This document shows, in pieces, positions 47,764-60,568 of a stretch of 64,000 nt of DNA. The stretch is taken from assembly GCF_016802725.1 (NCBI RefSeq), contig NC_052677.1, positions 18,439,829-18,503,828 on the forward strand, read 5' to 3'. Origin of the DNA: Solenopsis invicta (lineage: Eukaryota > Arthropoda > Insecta > Hymenoptera > Formicidae). Position 1 is the first letter of the stretch. Every line of letters starts with the position of its first letter. The position numbers and the translations under genes were made by a program. The notes under the pieces were generated by a model. That model saw nothing but the letters and a program-made list of their open reading frames with translations, was not told where the DNA came from and searched no databases.

Positions 47764-49009
47764 TGCCATAATATTCCTCTTTCTGATTAAATTTGCACGC
47801 GGCGATTTTGATTATGCATACCGCATGTATTATTTTAATCATTTTAGCATAATCGATGCGCGTATCTATTAAAACAAGCGGCACGTGTTAAAAATATAAT
47901 AATCACACATTGGATACAATGAGAGAAGATACTTATTTTTAGAGGTGGAAAAAAATTTTGTTCGTTGTTATTAAAAATGTTATTCACATTACAATTGTTA
48001 AATGTAATGTGAGAATTAAATATTCTTAAAACCTTTTATATTAAACAAACGAAAGATTGAAATAATTATTATTCTTATTGTAATTACATTACAGTGCCGT
48101 TATTTATTTTATTATTTAATATTACCATTAACTTTCATTGTTATTTTTTTAAATAATTGCTCGCACGCTTATGCCTTATAGAATAACGTATCGATATTAA
48201 TAATAAAGCATGCAGCGTGCTGATTCTCGACAATTCAATGGACCTAATATCCGATCCACGTTCGACAAATGGCATGACAAATGCTATTACATGAGCAGAG
48301 ATGCAGCCACCGAAGTGATAAAATAATTGCTAATCGAGATGTTTGGTGCGCAATAACGTGTTAAGACCAACCACTCGATTCAAATGCGATTATTGGATGA
48401 TCAGCTCAGGTATATATTCGTTGAGTGACACGTTATTAAGCAACAATGGTGGTGCCTAGACTAATTTATAATTTATGCGCTGAAGCGTGATCGTGATCGG
48501 GTTAGATTAACGCGATAGAACTCCCACGTCGTGTGCATCAATCAGACGGCGATGCAAATTCGTTGCATGTGCGTTGACGACGGCTATATCGTTTTCCTGA
48601 TATTAGCTGAAATGCATACAATGCCGCTTGATTAGCAATTTTAACTATACCAGGCGCACTAAGTCAGCACCGCCGAGTGACGTTTCTCTTTGTTATTGAA
48701 TATGTCATGATTTCATTACGACAGTACATGTAGTTGTGAAACTTGTGTTTCGAACACCCATTAATATAAGCTTATTACATCTATTTAGGTTAACAAATGG
48801 AAAAAGACTTTATGATAAAAGCAGCCTGAAAAAGCGTTATTACACGTACCAAATAGATGTGTTAATTAATTTGAAATTACATTTGCAAAGTGAAATGTAT
48901 AAGATAACATCGTTTGATGCGTTTCGAGATTAAAATTAAATTTTCGCGGTCACGTTCGCGCGGGAAACTCGTATCGTAATCTCGCGTACCACCACAATAT
49001 CTTGGCAGC

Positions 49010-49010
<1 letters not shown>

Positions 49011-49044
<34 letters not shown>
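49011..49044. repeat. CT microsatellite
   Basis: A CT tract with one TTT interruption near 49,020. Reads GAGAG on the minus strand. Confidence 0.9.
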
Positions 49045-52000
49045 ATTTGACTTTCTCTGTTATCTGAATTCGCCGGCTGTAAACGAAGAAAGATACACCG
49101 TGAGCCTTTAAGGCAGTGCGACGATTGAAGACAAGTGTCTTGTTATTACCTTCCTCGATATCGTGCAGGTTATTACGCGGGCGGTTTAAGTGAATATACA
49201 TATACCTGTATGTACGTAGCGCCGAGGGCGGCTAAAGGTGCATACTGCTTAAACACCCTCGCAAAAAAAACATGCACCAGGATGTTTAGCTGGAACCGCC
49301 AAAAGTTCCAAGCGGTGATTCATAAATTCTCCTGTCAAAAACCAGAGCGTGTCTATGACAGTTTAAATGCCGCTTACGTCTCGCGTGAACGAAGGTCTTT
49401 ATCTTTATGAAACGATGCTTTTGCGTAAGTGATGACTTCTTTATTTCTTTGCAAAATATTTTTAATGGCTTCTTTATTTTTTACAGCAGCATTTATTGAA
49501 TTAATAAAAATGGACAAATATTATAAAACAAATAAATAGTTCAGAAGTCAAAATGGAAACGTCGCTCGGTATGTTTGCGCGCAAACATTGTAGACAAATT
49601 AATCTCATCACCTATTGTACGTTGCATGTAGAAGTTACCGCGAAATGATATCTCTCGCGAATCATCGCGCTTTAAAATTCATGAGCCCGATAGGCTATAG
49701 CCAAACGAACGGTATTGCGAACCAGAACGATGTATTTGCACTATGTTATTGGAATAAGCGTACGATACCTCTGTTTGCGATAACTAGAGATAACTAGTAG
49801 TCAACTTGATAACTCGATTGCTTACTCGATTAAAATGTTTCGTGTAAAACACATCTGAATTAATATCGTTTAAAAAATAATTACAAATAATCGATATAAA
49901 TAAAAAGTAAAGTTAACATATATAGTATATATATATAAAAGAAATAATGTGAAAAAACCACGAAGAATTGCGTGCGTCAGTTCAGCACAATTACTTGCGT
50001 ATTCCCGATACACAATATTATCAAACATTTATTCACTCAAAAATCTTGCTTATTAAGTTTTTTATTTCAACACTGAAGATGGCTTAACTTATGGCTCAAA
50101 CATTTGTTAGATGTAATTTTGTCAATTATTATCATATGCAAAATTCACAAAAATCCATTACTAAATTTAAAATGTGTAACAACAATTATGAAAAGCTAAA
50201 TTTGTAACCACTACTACTTAGTGCGGCTCGTGCCCAACATTACTTATAATTTTATATTTTAATTTATTGAGTCATTTCTACATTTTATTAAAATTTATAT
50301 GAAAAAAATGCTTACTCTAGTGTGGTATGTGAACTCGGATCTTTGGATCATGAAATTTCAGCCTTACGATGCGCAAGTAACGCGAGTAATACTCGTTGAG
50401 ATCAACCTGCTGCGATTTCGCGTGACTGTCCGTGTCGATAAGAGAAAACGAATGTCATAAAAAGTGACGTTAACCAGACGATTAGCTGACGCGATTCACA
50501 CCGTCGGTGTATAACGGAAGCTACGTATTCACAGGAATACGTCGCACGTCGGGTATCGTTACGCGAAAATATCGCAATAAAGTTTCGCTGGCGAAGTGAA
50601 GGATGCGTGTCGAGACACGCTGGATGGGAAGTGTGCGGAAAGTTCCCTCGCGATGATCGATCGAACTTTCGTCCAAGAAGCGAAGATTTACCGCCTCGTC
50701 GCTTTCAGAGCAAACGTTCGGACAACGCCTGGATTAAGTCCGCGCGATGCTCTTTTTTTCAGGTCATTACGGCACAAGTTCTCCTCTGATGGTGCAGTTA
50801 GTCGTTAAAACGCAGACATTTTCTAGCGCAAAACTTTGTTCTCGTTTGAGGGTAAATTGCTAATTTATGTCACCTATCGTGAGTTAACGTGGAACTGAAA
50901 GAGAAAAATGGAGACAGTGTATAATTCGATTGGCCGTTCGGATATGAAAGACACAGAGACCTTTGCTCTCGTTTAGACTCAAGCGGAGGTATAAAAAATT
51001 TTAATTGCGCGTTGTACGATCGATCGTCACATTTAATTCATACGTACGTAAGTACGCACGCACACTATTCAGTGTTACTACTGTTAATTAAATAAAAGCG
51101 TTACGCAAAATTGTAGATTTTTTTCGGGGAAAAACACGAATTTCATAAATAATCCAGTGGCCACGAAGCTATGAAATAACGATCGACTTTGGAAAAGTGT
51201 TTACGACGTTGCTACGCCGCCGCGCTCTGGATTTTCAGGTAAAAAATAAAACGCAAATTTTAATTTACTGCGCGCAATTATCCGACGGAACTGGCACGGC
51301 CACACAGTGTTTCGATTTATCGACAAAACCTCTTTCTTGTCCCGGTCGAGTGGATACGCGTACGCCGTTTCGTTCAATGCACCGCCACCGGACGGTTCGT
51401 TCGCACGGTCGCCACTTCGCGCGTAGGACGTCGAAGGGAACATAAAACACTTCGTTAGTCTTTCCAGAAGCGAACGACCGTAAATGCGAACGATCGAATA
51501 AAAAGGCCGCGTAATTGCCATGGTAACGGCGCTGACTCTGAGACTGCATTTGATTCGGCTTCCAAAGTGCAAAATTAAAATTGCCAGTCTTTAATCCTTG
51601 GAAATTCCTGAGACCTCGATTAAAATTGACACGTAATTGCAGTTTATTGATGGTACAGATTTTTAAATTTCATTATAAAGAGTAAAAAATCATTTTATAA
51701 ATAACGTTGAGTTTTAGTTGAAACTGATGGAAACATTTTTCTTCTTGAATAATGACGTTCAATAATAATGATGTACCAACGTTATAATAACAGGACTATA
51801 ATAATGTTTCTACATTATAGAAAATATAATATAAATAATATAACACAATATAATATAAAAGTTGTAAATTTGATGCCAAGTACATTTGATGATATGCTTC
51901 TCGTTCTTCGCGTTATTATGTATCGGGAGAAAGGATCATAACTCAAGTTGTTTCGCTTCATGCACTTAAAAACGAGGTACGTGAGGTATTATTTTCATTT

Positions 52001-53009
52001 TAAGTTATTTTCATTTTGTTCTTTGCACTTTGAATTTACGATCCCGTATCTTGGCAGATTTCGATTCAGAAAAAAGCGGTTAATATTTCAGCAAATGTTA
52101 CTGGAAGAAATTATATGGCACGAATACTAAAAATACAAATAAAAAATTAGAATAAAATTATCGCGAGCTAACATAAAAATTTCCTCGACATGTATGCGCG
52201 TGTCTTTAATATCGAATATATACGTAATTTGTACTAACAAAATGAGATGTATAGCACGCTTTTAACTTTTATATTTTGCTTATGAAACAAGTATTGTGCT
52301 GCAGTCTAATTAAAATTGCATGTACACAAAATGAATATAATGTAATAATTACGTTAAATAAATTATGCAAAATGAATTATTAATAACTAATAAAATCAAT
52401 TGCATGCAATTTTAATAAAAGTGTAATGTAATAACACTCTTACTTCTCTCTAACGTCAGGAATAAAAATTTGATTACGAGTCAAATTTTCATTGGTTATG
52501 AAAAAATGATAAATGTCAAGTTGGATGTAAATATTAATGGTAAATTCTCGATCGCGGTGGCGCGGAGGGACGCCACGTCAAATAGTTTGACGGAGTTACG
52601 TCATAATTTGCCACAAACTAATTCCAAGCGAGATCGACGTGCCAACGTGGAGAAATTTAATTTTCGGTCAGCGTGCATCCGCCGTTTAATTACGCCAAGT
52701 TCGAACGTCTGGCTTCTCTAATTCGTCCAAATAGAGGAGCACGCATGTGGACAGAAGCCAAGTTATATTAGGACGGTCGTGGGTCAATTAAGCGTCGAAC
52801 TTTGTCAAGCTCCCGACATTAAAGTATACGTGCTGCTAGAAGCTTGCAAATTACTTCGTAGGTGCACTTCGTGCCCGTGCGCATTTCGAGTCCGTAACGC
52901 ATAAAGGGATGTAACAGATCTTATATTTCATCAGAGCCTGTTTCTTAAGTCAACGAGAAATTTTTCTACGAGAAATAAAACACGTTGAAATATTACGCAG
53001 GATTATTTA

Positions 53010-53797
53010 CACGGAAAAAATGATTTCGCTGAAATACAGATCTAAAAATAATTATGTTGGGCTAAAAAAGAAGTTAAAAATCCTAGCCGAGATAATATTT
53101 TCCGTAATAAATTCTTTACAGTGTTGTTAGATATGCTTGTTAGCGTCAGTAATATTAAATTGCTTGTCAACTTAATGTGTGTGACATTACGTATTCCTGT
53201 TTCGATTTAGAACTATGTTTCAAGAGTGACTAATAATTGATTGCGCTCAGTTGTATACAAAAAGAACGGTTTTGTTCAAATATACAAAAATTGAGCTAAA
53301 TACAGATTTGAAAATATAATTTTGTTGGATTATCAAATTAATTGTAGAGAATATTAAAGCATATAAACACATACTGTAAACAGTATTGATATTCTAGTAA
53401 CCAATTTGAACGTTCTACATAATTATTTTAGTCCAACAATTTTTTCTATAATCCGTATGTTTTTTTAAAAACTGCAGCAACACCACTCTTTTTAGACACG
53501 AACTGACAATTATAAATAAAAATTAACATGAATATTATTAATCATCGTTAGATTAAGATGCGTTCGCCTGAAAAAATGGTATTTTTCTTCGCTTAATTGT
53601 GTTATTCATTTATTGTTGCTTAAAAAAAAAACTTGTATTGCACTTAAGCTAATTGCTGAAATATTAAAACTTTTTACAGCAGTATTATCAAGATTGATCG
53701 TTTTAATTATTTTGATAATCCTACATAAAATTGTTTTCTGATCTGCATCTAGTAAAATTTTTAGAAACTGCAGCAAGATTTCTTTATTCTTTCCGTA
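53010..53797 (-). mobile_element. 788-bp TA-flanked MITE (family 1, copy B)
   Basis: It begins CACGGAAAAAATGATTTCGC after TA (53,008-53,009) and ends ATTCTTTCCGTA before TA (53,798-53,799). Its left 60 bases match the inverted right end of the element at 38,779-39,531 (GCTGAAATACAGATCT...AATTATGTT), and its right end matches that element's left end. Inside, 53,290-53,335 repeats the left-end module in diverged form (GAGCTAAATACAGATTTGAA), and 53,408-53,445 repeats a GAACGTTCTACATAATTATT module. It has therefore either internal subrepeats or a nested second copy. Non-coding. Confidence 0.8.
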
Positions 53798-54939
53798 TAC
53801 GAATTAGCATTAGTCTCTCCAATATTCTATAACGCGCAAGCAAAGTGCAATAAATGCAGCTACATTTCTCGGTAACATTTTTACAATCGTTTCGGTGGAA
53901 TGCAATTTCGACTAATGGGTCGTACATTTTTAGAGATCGTTCTTTCACCGCGCACGCGCGCTTTTTTTTACGTCGGCAGCAAATTGCAGCTTGTAAAAAG
54001 ACCGGTTGCAAACGCGGGAGTCATATTCGCTCGGTCGACAGATCTAATCGAGCAACGCAGCAAACTCGAAGAGTAATGATCCTTGGCGACTGGCCTCCGC
54101 GATTTATCGACACGACTTGACTGACGTTAACAGACATTTAGCTCGAAGACGAGCGAAACTTTGCGATGCTTCTTACGGAAACGTTCTCGTTTTCCCGTTA
54201 CCGCTTGTCAGAAAAATAAACGCGGTTGATCCACGACGTATATTGTCCGATTCAATTGCAGACTCGACGTAAAAATGGCTGCCAAAAATACGTAACATAA
54301 ACCAATAAATCTTAGAAAGTGCTGTTTCCCTCGTATCTATCTGTTTGAGAAAAAAAAGCCGATTGCAGAAAGAATGCTCTTCATATCCGTAGGGTACTGT
54401 TTGGCGAACGACAGTGAAATATCCCTGGCAAAGTTGGAATGACGAGATAACTCGTCTGTAAGTACCGGAGGGTTCAGCGAAGCAGCTATGATTCGGATGG
54501 AGATAATGTCGAAAGTTGTCGTCTATGCCTACCTTACGACCGCCTTAAAGAAAATGGTTGCGCCGGTATAATATATTTGCTGGAAGGTGCCGCGTCAGCG
54601 TCAACGCGAGCCTCTTCATAGGGCCCGCTCGCGACGTGACGTACCTTGCGATTCGACGTGACGTCGAGTTTAAAGGAACGTACGTCGCGGCCGGATGAGT
54701 TGTGGCGCGGGATTTCGCGGGATAACCCGACGCGATATTATAAAACTGTCGTAACACGTGGCGATCATCCCCTCCGTATTAAATCTAACGTCTTCTTTGA
54801 AAGATGGCGAGAGCAGACAGAAGCCCGCGCGATGTGGCGATCCCGGGGCGTTTGTCACGTCTGTCAGTTTGCGGAAATTTATGTCCCCTCGAAGATCACC
54901 TACGCACAACGCCACGCCATCGGTTGGCTATCGCACCGA

Positions 54940-54988
54940 TGTGGCGTGGCATGGCGTGGCATAGCATAGCGTGGCGTGGCAGCGCGGC
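54940..54988. repeat. TGGCG/TGGCA pentamer array
   Basis: About nine five-base units alternating GTGGC, ATGGC and ATAGC. In one frame it reads as repeated Trp-His/Arg-Gly-Met-Ala, which has no protein significance. Confidence 0.85.
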
Positions 54989-55226
54989 ACCGATCGTCTC
55001 TCGCGTGTCTCGAATCCATACTTTATGCCAATCTTACTGGCGGACGCCCCGGGCTTTCAGACGGAGAATCCTTCCATTTACTTATAGCCCGCCTGCCCCT
55101 CTCTCCCTCTATCTCTCTCAACCCGATCGAAATGACTATGAAACAGCACGCCCGCCACCGCGCCGTTCGCTTATACTCGCGTTTATTCCTTCCCGCATTG
55201 ATTCGTGGCATTGTACCCAGATATAC

Positions 55227-55258
55227 GGTTCCGGTCCCTCCGGTCCCTCCGGTCTCTC
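55227..55258. repeat. GGTCCCTCC minisatellite
   Basis: Three and a half units of nine bases: GGTTCC, GGTCCCTCC twice, then GGTCTCTCT. Confidence 0.85.
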
Positions 55259-56349
55259 TTTCCCCTTGAAATCACAGTGATTGCGGGAACGAACGACTTA
55301 ATCAACCCTCGCCCTCTATCACAGGGAGCAAGCGGATTTAGATCGTCTTCGTTAATCGTCAGTATGACGTTAGTCGGATGCATAATGTGATTTAGCGTCG
55401 CCGAAGAATTGCATACACACGGAGAGCAGCGTGACGCGCCCTCGTGCACGGTATGCGGGTAAAATACGTGTACGAGCATAGATACCGTAGACACGTAGCG
55501 CAGCCGTGTGCCCAATAACAATCCGATTTTACTGGGGCGCGCGCGTGCTGCGTCCCGTTTCCGCTCGGGCCGGGAAACGGCTATTGTGCCACAGGCGCAG
55601 CACCGACGCCACCCGCGCTCTCAATGGCATCGGCTTAAATTTGAATTACCTTAGCTGCGTAAATACACGCATTGTGCGCTCTCGACAGAAATAGTGGGCT
55701 TCGGTCGCGAGCTGGCCTCTTAATAGGTCCATAAGTCACCGCTCGCTGCGATGCAATAATTGTAATCTGCGAGATACGCACCCACCCGTTCAGAAATGAT
55801 GTGACGAGTATCACAGAGACGAGTAAATTATACATAAACGTCATACGATTAGTATTATGCATCAAATTAATTTGTCAATAAATTTTGCGTTAAAAATTGA
55901 CTGACTTTTGTTACCGAAAAATCTTCAATTATAAGATGAGGAAACGTTTTCGTTATAAATTCCAAAATGTACATATGGTACTAACAATAAGTATGTTGTG
56001 AATGATGAAGAATATAACAGGACGCGTTTTTTTTTTTTTACACTGTTCGAGTGTGTAGAACGAACAAAGTGCAGCAGTATACAAAATTTCAGCATTGCGA
56101 GCTTCGCAAAACGTTTGGCAAATAATGCAAGTTAGGAAGAGGTACCATGAAAAAGCCCGCGAAAAAAAATCCCACGCTCTCTTGTACAATGAATTATAAA
56201 ACGTTCTTTTCCGAACAGATATTTCTAACTTTTCACTTAAGCGCACAAGCGGAAACAGGAAGGGGTCCCACTCGATGCTATCAGGCGTTGGCAAAGGGAT
56301 TGTCCACGTAGAAGTTCCCTAAGGCAGCTGTAAGGATGTCAGAGGTACG

Positions 56350-56405
56350 GTAGGAGGAAGCAAGGAGGAAGTAAAGAGGAAGCGAGGAGGAAGCGAGGAG
56401 GAAGC
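56350..56405. repeat. 12-bp GGAGGAAGCGA minisatellite
   Basis: Four to five units of the form GGAGGAAGCAA / AGAGGAAGCGA run in tandem. Purine-only on the plus strand except for the C in each unit. Confidence 0.85.
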
Positions 56406-57837
56406 TCGATTTGGGGATCAAGCGCGAAAGGGAGGAACAAAAGTAAACTTATTTCCCGGTAATGCGAAAAGTTTGAGAAGTGGAAAAATGTTCTCAGCGG
56501 TGCTTTTTGTTCTAATCGATTGCCAGTTTGCTCGATGCCCGCATTTATCAGGGGGCGGGCGTTGCGCGAGCGAGTGCCGATAAAAGCCCGTTCCGAGATG
56601 TAAAGAAACGTCTCGGCTCGCTGTTCACGATAGAATTTTCGATTGGTCCTTATCCCGTTTTACCCCGTTGCCCCCACAATCTTCGGTGAAAAGTGTCGAC
56701 GAGAACAACGTGAATTTTTACAACTAGAATATCCTCATATCGATTCGAGATCGAAAAGCTACAGCATTAATCCGAGATAAAAATTCGAATAGCAAATACA
56801 AAGTTAATATAGAATACTAGTACACGAATTTTACTTTTTTTAGACCACAAACCAATTCTTTTGACACAAAAAACGAATCTGTTTGCAGAACTACTATGTC
56901 GGGTTACGTTTTTCAGCTATTTTAAATAAAAAATTTCTGAAAATGGCATTTTGACATTTTTGAATCTAATTTTCTGAAAAATGTAATATAAATGGGCAAA
57001 AATTGATGAGAATTACTTTGTTTGCTTCATGGTCTGAAATCCATATTAAACAGTGCAAATTATTAATTTCGTAAATGGCTGGCTATAACAAGAACAGTAG
57101 AATCTTTTTTGACAATCTGTCAAGCGTAGTGAAAGCGTGTTTAATAATAATTACATGCCAGGTGCCAATAAAACATGTTTAATTAATTTAATTATTTACC
57201 ATATACAAAAGATTAAGGCCCGGCGAATTTCGCGTGTCCAATACAGATATTATGCACAATGCTGTCTGAATTCTATTAATTGCTCGTTGCTCGTGACGTT
57301 AAAAGAACAAACATTCGCGTTTTCAATACACTCGTCCGTTTTACGTTGTTATAATAATTTTTGCTTGCCGTGTGACACGAACAAAGAATTATAAATTACG
57401 AAATGTTGTCGCACAATACACTCGATCTCTCTCGATACTCCCCGATGTTAGAGGGAGCTTTAATTTAATGTATCGCGAATCTTAATTTTGCGCTCTCAGG
57501 ACACGGTGCTTGATCCACGATATGGAACGTCACGATTTACCGAGACGTATAAGAATCAGAATTTTATGATACGCGCAAGATCAAACGTAGCTATTGCTGA
57601 CGTGCGTTACAGTCCGCCGCTTCTATAAAATCTAATAAGATATATGTTGCAATGTCCGTATAAAATTGAAAATTCCACGATACTTTCTAGAATTTTGCAG
57701 ATGCATGTAAAGATATAATATTAAATATTAGTTCATATATAACTTCTCATTCACTTCTTATTTTTCATATTTCCACTATAAAACGTGTAATCTTTGTTTC
57801 GGGGGAAAAAGAATTGGACCAGATCAAGTTATCAAAT

Positions 57838-58090
57838 TACATCTGACCAAATACGATGAGGTATGATTTCTCACGACTGCACAGATCTAGTCGTATATGT
57901 TCATATGTAATAATATCTCTGTGCAGTCAAACTTGGTTTTCGACGGCTCAGATCTAACCAAATCTATTCAGATCTGACTATAACTGTGGTTGCATTTTGT
58001 CGAAGCAGTTCAGATCTGACTGTATCCGTTTAAATATAATCAAACTCAACTATATCTATATTCAAACCAAAATACATCTGACCATATCTG
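57838..58090. repeat. dispersed AGATCTGAC motif cluster
   Basis: Copies or near-copies of CAGATCTGACTATAT occur at about 57,838, 57,881, 57,949, 57,969, 58,010 and 58,074, separated by 20-60 bases of less similar sequence. AGATCT is itself palindromic, so the array can pair with itself in several ways. Possibly a degenerate satellite or the subterminal repeats of a transposon; no ends are recognised. Confidence 0.6.
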
Positions 58091-59317
58091 CCTAGATACA
58101 AGTTAAACTGAAGTTGGAGTTTCAACGAAAACTATTCAAATGTGATGATCATATAATGTAACTAACACAAAACTAGATTAATATTCCTTTGATAATATTC
58201 GTCTAATATAATACTTAAATGTATGAATCTATAAAAACTTTAGTCTTTTGTGATTTATTGTATTAATAATCTTATTATTGTATTAATATTTCGTATTTTA
58301 AGTATAATATGTATTTTGCAGACACATTTATTTGTCAAAATTACAAATGGTATTACGAGCGTGACATCGTATCACAACGCTCAATTGTGAGAATGCTTTC
58401 ATCCCATTGTATTTATCGCAAATAATATTCAATTTCGCACAAACGAATTCCTAGCTAAAAGAGTAACGAACGACACGGTTTGCACGTAGCGGAACGATTG
58501 TAACCGCCTAGCCCTTATCTCCTTCATATTTTACAGTAATTCACGCCAACTAATTCCTCCGAACTGTCGAGCATTCCGGCGTCTCGGCTGACTAACAGCC
58601 TTATGAATACGCGACATTCATCAGTGCAAAGTAGACAGGACAAATTGCTTTCTGGAACTCTAAGAATGAAGACGTACCTCGCGTTACAGCGTGGCAGGGT
58701 CGCTCTTGCGCAGGCAGAGGGTCCCGATGAGCGCCCTCGTTTGTACGGTCTAAAGAAGATGAAGGGGCATGAACTGCGCGACGAGGGTGCTCGACTCTTT
58801 CTTTATAACGCACTTTCACGCAACATTCTCGCTGAGAAGCGACGAAAAGTAGACAAGAAAAAACGAGAAGCGCGTAATGTAATCGGGCTAACTACCCCGC
58901 ACGTACATTATTCAATGAGAAGAACGAAAATGAGAAGATGAACTATATTAAGCAAGAAAATTAGATTTTATAATAAATGAGAAAAATAATCTCAATTCTT
59001 GAAAAAGATTCTCGATTTCTCTAAAAGAATTCTGACGTTTCTCGACATTTGTACGGCACGCTAATTAGAACTTTACGTCATGTTACATGGAACGTTGGTT
59101 CACGTACGCTAGCAGAAAAATGTAAACGAATACGGCGAAATGTATGTAGAGTAATGTAGTGGATGAAACATGGAAGATGTAAATATGGAGAATCCGCAAC
59201 ATTCGGCACATTTATTCAAACGAAACGCGCATTTGGCAAGGTTGGAAGAACGTTAGTGAGACACAGTTGAAGAAGAAAGTGTGAAAAATGACGGCTAAAA
59301 ATAAGTAGATAGTCACC

Positions 59318-59369
<52 letters not shown>

Positions 59370-60322
59370 AGAGAGCAAAACGACACGCTTTGCGCCGTAT
59401 TGTTAGCCGCAAAAATAAATGTTCTCCGTGAAAGTACGTGTAAAGCGAGGTGAAGAAATCCTATAGAGCCTTCGGTGTAGTTACTTCACTCCTGTTCCTT
59501 GGCCGGCGAGGAGTAATAAAGTGCCAGTGTCCAAGCTACCGGAAATTAATCGTCGCAGAGAAAACGGCAGTGCACTCGACGGTTTTCCTTTCCCAGAAAT
59601 ACAACCCGACCTCTTACTTTCTCGTCTAGAGAGGCTGCCGGACTATAGCGGGACACGCGTAATTTCGCAAAGCCGAGCGTCCAATAAGCAGCTACCTCCG
59701 AGTACCGTCACAAAGCTAGTGCATTCAAATGCAACATAAAACGCGACAGTTTTGCTCCGACGCAATTAATTTACGTTTTTGCGATTATTTCGCGTCAAGG
59801 AGCAAAGACACCCTTCGGATGTTGCAATATTAATAATAGCATTTTTAATTAATTAAGAGACGTTAATATACTAGGTTCTTGCAGAGAAACTAAAACCTTG
59901 AGGTCTTTCTAAGACAGCTTGTACCTACATATATGCATAAACCGCAAAAATATAAACGCACAACTTACGTTGCGACGTTCAAGAAAACGTATGAAAATGC
60001 AAGTAAGTGTTAACAGTTCTTTCTTGTAAAAATGACACAATTAAGACAATTAAATTTTTTAGAGGAAAGAAGAGAAACTATTTTTCAATTTAACAGAAAA
60101 TTATTAACTAATGTTTACCAAACTCATTCACAGTAATAACTCGCATCATGTGTTTCTGAGTTGTGCCACTTGTAAAGCAAAGAGGCTAAGCGACACAGTT
60201 AAAAAAATTAAGTTTCTCATGACTATTTATAGAGTAATGTTTATTCAATTTATTTATGATTATAACTCGAAAATCACGTTTTTTTTTTAATTTGCGTTAC
60301 CTTTGAAAAAGGATGTAATGTG
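58091..60322. other. non-coding stretch with GA microsatellite
   Basis: Includes a 112-codon frame at 58,603-58,941 (plus). It starts with ATG and is rich in Arg, Lys and Leu, with no recognisable motif; a 72-codon minus frame overlaps it. A long GA tract lies at 59,321-59,375. I see no convincing exon. Confidence 0.42.
59321..59375. repeat. GA microsatellite
   Basis: About 21 uninterrupted GA units, then AAAA and three more GA units. The plus strand carries GAGAG, the binding motif class of insect GAGA factor. Confidence 0.95.
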
Positions 60323-60568
60323 CACGGGGAGAATTTCTCTTTGAATTTTTTTTCTCAAAATTATGATGGGACAACATGGACTTTGAAAAATTTTACTATA
60401 CTTTTAGTAAAATTTATCAAGATTTTCAAAAATTTGAGTAATTTTAATAAAATTTAACCAAATTATTCTATAATATAAAATATTTTCATTAAATTATAGC
60501 AAATTAAAATTATTTCACGACTATCATGATTTTGAGAGCATAAGTTGTAAGAGAAAATTCTCCTCGTG
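60323..60568. mobile_element. 246-bp MITE with CACGGGGAGAA-type ends
   Basis: The left end CACGGGGAGAATTTCTCTTT, followed by a CTCAAAATTATGAT block, is the inverted complement of the right end (ATCATGATTTTGAGAG...GAGAAAATTCTCCTCGTG) over about 50 bases. TA follows the right end (60,569-60,570); the left neighbour is TG, possibly a mutated TA. The CACG outer bases resemble those of the elements at 38,779 and 53,010, so the families may be related. AT-rich non-coding interior. Confidence 0.75.

Larger units (their letters stand above)
46591..53009. other. non-coding stretch, no gene recognised
   Basis: A GC-rich block at 46,860-47,760 is followed by mostly AT-rich DNA, with CT and GT tracts listed separately. 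A small perfect hairpin (CACATTACA / TGTAATGTG) lies near 47,984-48,010. At 50,749-50,762 a pyrimidine tract ends in TTTCAG, a fair splice acceptor, but the frame after it is short. The longest frames (123 codons at 51,201-51,572, minus; 113 at 47,543-47,884, minus) are low-complexity or overlapped. Confidence 0.4.
53798..57837. other. non-coding stretch with CpG-rich block
   Basis: A CpG-rich block at 54,540-55,700 contains many overlapping frames (up to 158 codons at 54,804-55,280, plus) interrupted by low-complexity tracts. The 113-codon minus frame at 55,953-56,294 opens with TTG, not ATG. No domain or RNA gene is recognisable. Confidence 0.42.
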
